Assembly (NCBI GenBank): GCA_054601695.1
Contig: BAAHQB010000059.1
Coordinates: 496,001 to 560,000 of the forward strand
Source of the DNA: Amorphochlora amoebiformis
Lineage: Eukaryota; Cercozoa; Chlorarachniophyceae
Length of the DNA stretch: 64,000 nt
Direction: 5' to 3'
The first letter of the stretch is position 1. Each line of letters opens with the position of its first letter. A program made the position numbers and the translations under genes. Shown here piece by piece: positions 46,553 to 64,000 of this stretch. Below the pieces are notes generated by a model, which worked only from the letters and a program-made list of their open reading frames with translations, ran no database searches and was not told the DNA's origin.

Positions 46553-47334
46553 GCTTAGTTAGTGTCTAGAGGGTTGTGCGCATGCGGCTCAGCGTGTACA
46601 TTAGGCTGGCGTGCAGCTAAACTAAAGTAAATTTACACATAAGGCTCAATTCAGGACTTAAATTAGCTAAATTTATCCCAGTGATTACCTAGATTCATGA
46701 TAAATTTGTATTGACTAGATTGAATATAACTAGTTACCTAGGACTCTAACTAGTCTAAGTAGGACTAGTCTAGCTAGTAGGAGTCTAGCTAGTCTACAGG
46801 TAGATCTACTCTAGCTACTAGATCTACTAGATCTACTAGTCTAGTATCTAGGTATATCTAGCAGTCTAGGTATATATCCATTTAATTATATTAGAGTATC
46901 CAGAGTATGTCCAGTATCTAGAGTATGTAGATCTCGAGTCTGGAGAGTATATATACTAGCTAGAGTAAGAGAGTCTAGAGAGTCTAGAGAGTAATAACAA
47001 GCTTATAGCGCTAGCTAGACTAGTGTTACAACCTAGACAACCTAGACAACTACTACCTAGACTACTAGTCTAGCTAGTACTAGTCTAGACTAGTGTACAA
47101 CTAGCTAGACTAGAACTAGAGTACTACTACTGTCTAGACTACCTAGCTACTATCTAGACTATACTAGTATAGCAGTAGTAGTCTAGTCTAGCTAGTAACC
47201 TAGGTAGCAGAGAGACTACGTTTTTACTTCCATCTCAAATTCTCAATGATTGTAGATCATGAATCGATTCATGATGCAAAGCAATTGCTCCGAGTACTAG
47301 TTCTAGAGTTTTGGGATCCAGTCTGTCGATCATA
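46553..47334. other. Convergent 3'-3' spacer, CTAG-rich
   Basis: Between the kinesin stop (plus) and the uL1 stop (minus). Positions about 46,700-47,215 are an extraordinary low-complexity field of CTAG, ACTAG and TCTAG words (for example GATCTACTAGATCTACTAG) with no (TA)n. Positions 47,235-47,334 continue an open minus-strand frame beyond the uL1 stop but in another phase. No other gene seen. Confidence 0.75.
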
Positions 47335-47482
47335 TCAAGAATTCCTTTTGCCTTGGGAAAACGGTTCACCCTAAACAGGTAAAATTAGTAAATATTATAA
47401 TATCTGGAATATATATATATATATATATATATTTATAATATGTATGTATATATATATATTATATAGATATATGTATATGTAT

Positions 47483-47513
<31 letters not shown>

Positions 47514-47570
47514 ATATACGGATGAATGTACACTTTAAAGGTTCAATGTAATCTAACCAAATATACATAC

Positions 47571-47601
<31 letters not shown>

Positions 47602-47785
47602 ATGTATTCACGAAGAACATATATATATATATATCTATGTGTATATATGTGTGTATGTGGATATATGTGTGTATGTGTACATATATGTATACATATACAC
47701 ATATACAATATACATATGTCTACATGCATCCACATGTATATATATAAATATATAAATATATATATATATATATATTATATAAATT

Positions 47786-47868
<83 letters not shown>

Positions 47869-48690
47869 CATACGCATACGTATAATTATAAATACACTAT
47901 AAATAGTACAAGTGTATCCACATTTACAAACACATGAGTATACACACCTTCAGATCGACACTGAAACCCTTCCCCATCGTAGAGGATATGGTGACCTTCT
48001 TAAAGTAGTTTCCCGTGAATTCCTTCGGCTTGAGGCTGGTTCGGAGAGCGAGAGAGCGAGAGAGCGAGAGAGCGAGAGAGCGAGAGAGCGAGAAGAGTGA
48101 GAGAGAAAGCGAGAGAGTGAATAAGAGTGAGTGGGAGCGCGAGAGAGCAAGAGAGTAGGAGCAGAGAGCGAGGGAGAGCAAGAGGGCGAGGGGGGAGCGA
48201 GAGAACAGACAGAGATGGTGAGAGATCGTGAAAGCGAGAGAGAGAGAGAGCGATTGACAGAAACAGACATAGGGATAGAATGAAAGAGGCAGAGGGGGGC
48301 GAGTTCAATGGATTAAAGTGACGAAAAGAGTTGGAAATTCAAGCGAAAAAGCGAATGTATTGGTGAATTCTGAGGTTTTCGGGTGAATTTGACCTTTCGA
48401 TATCTTTTATGAGCTGAGATATGTTCTCCTTGAGGGCTGTGTTGGGGAAGCTTACCTGATTATGCGGATACATACACTTTCAGGCATTCATTCGTATCTA
48501 CTTTACATATATACATATAATAAAAATATAGTATATATATATATATATATGCATACTGTATAGTTCAAATAATATGCTTTAAATATAGTTTATATAACAT
48601 GATGCATTGTACGTACTTTTTATATGTGTGTATATATCTTATAAATATATATATATATATATATTACAAATATACATATATAAATATATG

Positions 48691-48732
<42 letters not shown>

Positions 48733-48822
48733 AATATATGTCCCTATATATAGAAAAGTATATATATATACATATATATATATATATGTAGTATATGTAT
48801 ACTTCACGAATGTATACTCATG

Positions 48823-48869
<47 letters not shown>

Positions 48870-49109
48870 GTATATGTGATGTTATACTTTTCCGACGGGC
48901 ATGTTGACCACACCAAACTTATCCGTCTTAAAGGTCACCTATATATACATATATGTAAATTCAATATTTATATATATGTATATATATTATATTTATATAT
49001 ATATATATATATATATATGTATACATTTATACACACACACACACACATATATATGTATATATATATATATTTTTCATAATGTATACGTACATATACTATC
49101 GCAATTTTT

Positions 49110-49153
<44 letters not shown>

Positions 49154-49225
49154 AATGAATACACCTGTCCCTGCTTCGCATTCTTGATACCGTCCGCAAC
49201 ATCCTACATTTATATACATTTATAT

Positions 49226-49265
<40 letters not shown>

Positions 49266-49369
49266 CACATAAATATACACATGTGTCTATATTTATTGCA
49301 TATATACATGTATATATAGATTAATATGATAATATATATATATATATTATATATATATATATGTATATA

Positions 49370-49444
<75 letters not shown>

Positions 49445-50039
49445 ATGGGTGCGATTACCAGGGTGATAGCATAAGAAATATTATGTACCAGTATATTAGA
49501 CATATATAAATATATTATATATATATATGTATACGTATATATACATATGTATATATATATATATATATATGAATATATTTATTTACATATGTATATATAT
49601 ATATATGTATTATATATATATATATATATAAATCTTATATTTATATCTATATGTATGTATTACATAATATATATGTATATATTATAAATTATATAATATA
49701 CATATATATAGATATACATATATATACATACAAATATGTACATATATAATTGGTACGATTACCATGGTAATAACATAGCATATATTATACATTATATATA
49801 TATATATATAGATATATATTTTTATATATATAAATATAAATATATATATTATATATTATACGATATTCCTATATGCTATTTTTCCTACACTATTACCATG
49901 GTAATTGTACCCATCTTGGGGTTGGGCATCAAACCGCGGGGACCCTAATGTAAATGTATATACTTATGTATATATACACCATGTATATATAAAAATTTAG
50001 TAAATATATCATATGTATATATGTTCATATTGTGTAACT

Positions 50040-50094
<55 letters not shown>

Positions 50095-50353
50095 ACGTAT
50101 GTATATGTTTATATTGTGATTATACAGTGTATATACACATATATATGCATATAGGTATATGTACATCTATATTTTCATGGACATATATACATTTATATTC
50201 ACATCTACCTAAGTATATATACATAGAATAAGTACATACATATATACACATTTTTCTATATTACATAAATATATTGTATGTATAGTTAATATATATATAT
50301 CAATATATATATATATATTTAATATTAATGTTACAAGTTACCAATACCCTGGC

Positions 50354-50392
<39 letters not shown>

Positions 50393-50474
50393 TACATATA
50401 TATATATATGTATGTATATATATATATATGCATCTATACACATATATAAATATAAATATAGATACATAATACAA

Positions 50475-50505
<31 letters not shown>

Positions 50506-50823
50506 ATATATATACTTATGTATTCAAGTCTAAAGTGCTACCAATATCCGGGCTACTTTTCCGACGATCCCCATGCAGTCTGGGGTAGCAATTACACGGT
50601 CAAAGTTTAACTGCCCTTCCTAAATATAACATATACACGCATATATATATATATATGATATATATATATATATATGTATATATGTATATATGTATATGTG
50701 TGTAAATATATATATATATATATATATTTATATAATATGCATATATATTATATGTGTTTACAAATACATATATATATTAAATACATTTAAAAATAAGTAC
50801 ATATATACAGGTATATATATATT

Positions 50824-50894
<71 letters not shown>

Positions 50895-51036
50895 ACCATA
50901 ATATTTCAGTGATTTGATGCTGCCAATGGGATGACATAAAAATACAACTATTATACAAACCTTTATTTTTTCGGCTAAGTCATCGGAACCCACGACGTCA
51001 GCACCAGCTGCCTCTGCCTCGTTAGCCTTAGCTCCC

Positions 51037-51068
<32 letters not shown>

Positions 51069-51612
51069 CGATGTAAATATAACTACATACATATATATAT
51101 ATATATATATGTTCCTTTCCCGTTTCTCTCTCACCTTCAAGATTTTCCTAACCCCCGCCCCCCTTTTTTTTTTGTCTCTCTCATCTTCGCCAAAACTTCT
51201 ATTCGCATCCAGTTACATTCATATTGATATGTAATTGGTATATATATATATATATCTCCTTTTTTAAATTTTCACCTTTGCAAAAACCGCAACTCTTATC
51301 GTCTTTCCGAGGCCATTTGGTAACGATGCCGCTCCTCTTACTGAAATAGAGTTAGGGTTTGGGCGGGGTATGTGAATATAAAATGCGTGAGAAAGTGTGT
51401 ATTCTTTATATATGTATATGTGTGTGTGTTGTATGTTTTGCACGTTTGTATCCTTTTTTTTTACATGATAATGCATTCACATATAATTTTTTTTATGTCT
51501 GTGCATATTTTAATATTCAGGTATATTTGTACAATAATACACATACACACATATACATATATAATATTCATATTTATGTGTATATATTCATACATACAGT
51601 ATGTGCAAAATA

Positions 51613-51659
<47 letters not shown>

Positions 51660-52314
51660 GCACATTATACAGGTTATCATATATATACAGTACAGTTATA
51701 CATATTGAATATTACGAGGTATTCATGATAAAGTATAATATAAATCTTATACGTACACATACATACATACATATTGCTTTTATAGATATGCTCGTAAATA
51801 GTATATATACATATATATATATATATTTATAATATATATATATACTTATATATTATATATATGTATTTATATGTTAGGCATATAAATATATATGTATATG
51901 TATATGTATATATTACATATACGTATGTATATATATATTTATATACATATGTAATATGTATGTATGTGTTTATGTATGAGTGTATATACAAATGTATGTA
52001 TACATATACATATATATATATATTATATATATATATGTATATATATATCATATACATACTCATTTGGTTTGGCTTGCGGGGGTCAACTCCAAGTTTGATT
52101 GCTAACTATACAAAAAGATAATACGTGTTCGGATTATCAATATATACACATTTTATAAAAATGTATATATATATATATATATAAGATATATATGTACATA
52201 TGTAGATGTAATATATAATATATATATATATATATACATATGTATATATACTCGAACATATATATATATATACATATATTCATATATATATGTATATATA
52301 TATGTAATATATAC

Positions 52315-52347
<33 letters not shown>

Positions 52348-52571
52348 CATATATATATTTATATATTTGTACATATATTACATATATATATATATGTATA
52401 TATGTATACATATGTAATATATATACACTCTCACAAGTATATAACATTCATATGCATATGTGTGAGTGTATAACATTTACCAACCATAAGAATGTTTTCG
52501 GACGATAAAAATATACATTTACATGTACACACATGTAGTGTATGTATATAATATGTATGTATATGTGTATG

Positions 52572-52602
<31 letters not shown>

Positions 52603-52607
52603 TATAG

Positions 52608-52661
<54 letters not shown>

Positions 52662-53562
52662 TATATATATATTTATATATATAAGCATTTAGGAAGACAT
52701 AAAAAAATTGTGCTCGGATTCCGTAAGCAAATATACATGTATACATATATATATATATACATACATATATATATATATATATACATGTATATATACATAT
52801 ATATATATATATATGTGTGTGTGTATATGTGTGTGTGTGTGCGTGTGTAATATTTATAAATGTAAACATTTTATACTTTACATATTTCCACGTATTAAAC
52901 ATTATAAACACAACTCGAAAGGAGCATTGAGTTTTATTTTGAAGATAATCAAAGGCTGGAAAGATTATAAGAAGTGAGGGAACCCAAAAAGACCCAAAAA
53001 AAAATGCGGGTAAAGATAGGAAGGGGACCACGCACATCAACGGACTCGTCAAACCGCGCCGTGGCAAAAGTCTTCACAAGCTTCACAGCCTGTAAGCATT
53101 TCACATATCATCGGTCAATATGTCATTGTGGACTTTGTGTGGAAAGGCCAAAATAGAGGGAGTAGGTTTTTAATAGGCATCTGCGAGATCGATTAGCCAG
53201 GTGCTATGGCTCGATCGTCTGTTCCTTCCTTTTTGACGTTTGATTGTCCTGTACTGACAGTGATTCTAGCTACGCTTTTATACGACAGTGGAGATGATTC
53301 TTCATTTTACTTTTCCTATCCGGAATTAGTACCCCAACCCCACACCGAGCTTCACCTCGTCAATCTCAAACACTTCTTTCTGAGGCGTCTTGGACTTTCT
53401 CTTAATCTCCGTGGACATGCATCGCACCCATCTTGAGGTGCAAAGTCCCTTGCGGCAAAGTCCATCCCGAGGCACTTTTGCACTGCGCAGGATCACGGCC
53501 CGCATCGCTCGACTGCCGCCGCGGCGCCACAGCTTGTCAGATGCGTCACACAGGGGAGTCAA
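47335..53562 (-). CDS. MRPL1: Organellar ribosomal protein uL1, probably mitochondrial, 12 exons
   Basis: Bacterial-type L1, the stalk protein of the large ribosomal subunit that binds 23S-type rRNA. Exons in gene order: 53562-53356, 53089-53029, 52101-52060, 51340-51276, 51035-50961, 50619-50542, 49944-49897, 49203-49165, 48938-48888, 48455-48394, 48035-47948, 47370-47335; 283 aa, phases agree. Landmarks: [78 protein letters not shown] (residues 177-192), [26 protein letters not shown], and [17 protein letters not shown]. Bacterial L1 is about 230 aa; the extra roughly 55 N-terminal residues are Arg-rich with few acids ([15 protein letters not shown]... to RCMSTE), as in mitochondrial presequences, and lack a signal peptide. 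Met20 (53,505) is an alternative start. The short last exon is the only weakly conserved part. It is divergent from the anoctamin gene. Confidence 0.96.
48036..48300. repeat. GAGAGC-type tract next to the uL1 exon 11 acceptor
   Basis: About 250 bases of GAGAGCGAGAGA on the plus strand, hence CT-rich on the coding strand and running directly into the acceptor at 48,036. It acts as an oversized polypyrimidine tract. Frames of 85-106 codons here are artefacts. Confidence 0.9.
49441..49775. repeat. Two inverted partial copies of the uL1 exon 7 / donor junction
   Basis: Plus-strand words at about 49,447 (GGTGCGATTACCAGGGTGAT) and 49,750 (GGTACGATTACCATGGTAAT) match the minus-strand junction at 49,888-49,912, where ATTACCATGGTAAT is a perfect palindrome spanning the splice site. 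Because of the palindrome either orientation is partly readable, but the flanks fit an inverted copy better. Both lie downstream in gene orientation. Confidence 0.65.
50330..50360 (-). repeat. Partial copy of the end of uL1 exon 6
   Basis: The minus strand reads AGCCAGGGTATTGGTAACTT, a copy of the junction AGCCCGGATATTGGTAGCAC at 50,549-50,535, downstream in gene orientation. Confidence 0.7.
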
Positions 53563-53985
53563 CCCTTGAAAAATAGACCTTTAGTAATTCGTAATTGAAT
53601 ATTCAGATTTTGATATCTCAATATATCTGAGTTAGATATCTAGGTTTTTCACTACCGGGTGAGACCTTTCGAGAGGGGTCTCTTGTAATCTCCGCACACC
53701 GCCACCAGGACGACAGGTCAACCGGAAGGTCAATATCTTCCCTCCCCCAGCCCTATTCAGCAAATGCATACCTACCACTTATTCTTTTTTTCCAAAAGTG
53801 TAGTCTATATAATAGCTGTAAGGTGACGACAAAGTGCTTCCGAATCGAGCGTGATTTTAGTCGACTGCACCGCATCCCGAAAAAGTTGTATCCTTCCAGA
53901 TGTAAGTTTAAGATGTATCTGTGCATATTTGTAAGCAGGTGAGAGATTTTCCGAGGGCTAGAATTTAGCGAAGACATTTTTTTCG
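53563..53985. promoter_or_regulatory. 423 bp divergent region between uL1 and anoctamin
   Basis: Ordinary-complexity sequence without (TA)n, bounded by the two start codons. Probably holds both promoters. A 74-codon minus-strand frame at 53,977-53,753 overlaps it; I see no domain and treat it as chance. Confidence 0.5.

Positions 53986-64000
<10,015 letters not shown>

Noticed and set aside
47235-47369. Longer last exon of uL1 (44 codons starting [13 protein letters not shown])
   Set aside because: It needs phase 2 entry, but exon 11 ends in phase 0 at a clear GTGTGT donor. The phase-0 reading stops after [11 protein letters not shown], close to where L1 proteins normally end. I cannot exclude an alternative splice.

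Overview
The window is nuclear DNA from an intron-dense eukaryote, most likely a plastid-bearing protist. Introns are GT-AG (three are GC-AG), stop codons are standard (TAA, TAG and TGA all terminate genes here), and telomere-type TTAGGG/CCCTAA repeats lie inside introns. Between tiny exons (12 to about 190 bases) the DNA is mostly (TA)n microsatellite with large GA/CT tracts, so almost every long open frame is low-complexity noise. One gene belongs to a cyanobacterial/plant-plastid family and starts with a signal-peptide-plus-transit-like leader, which suggests a complex (secondary) plastid. I cannot name the species.

I rebuilt six protein genes exon by exon, requiring that each exon match its family, that splice sites be present and that reading phase be kept across every junction. 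They alternate strictly in strand: (1) typical 2-Cys peroxiredoxin, minus, 10,994 to 2,147, 12 exons, 216 aa; (2) AAAP/SLC38-type amino-acid transporter, plus, 12,845 to 26,305, 16 exons, 513 aa; (3) homologue of the plant chloroplast protein At5g03900 (annotated as Fe-S cluster biosynthesis family), minus, 35,853 to 27,071, 22 exons, 507 aa; (4) kinesin-12/KIF15, plus, 36,027 to 46,552, 41 exons, 1,411 aa; (5) organellar, probably mitochondrial, ribosomal protein uL1, minus, 53,562 to 47,335, 12 exons, 283 aa; (6) anoctamin/TMEM16, plus, 53,986 to beyond the window end, 20 exons seen, 412 aa so far. A possible last exon of another plus-strand gene lies at 453-521.

Divergent pairs are separated by short, more complex spacers (173 bp between genes 3 and 4, 423 bp between 5 and 6, 1.85 kb between 1 and 2). 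Convergent pairs are separated by about 0.8 kb spacers made of CTAG/GTAC-type palindromic tetramers. The genes share no pathway (redox defence, transport, plastid function, mitosis, translation, lipid or ion transport); what unites them is architecture.

The most unusual signals are structural. At least ten exons have partial copies of one end, each carrying its splice site, arrayed in the adjacent intron between (TA)n blocks. One transporter exon is bracketed by inverted telomeric repeats that supply both of its splice sites. A roughly 75 bp dispersed element recurs inside intronic telomeric tracts.
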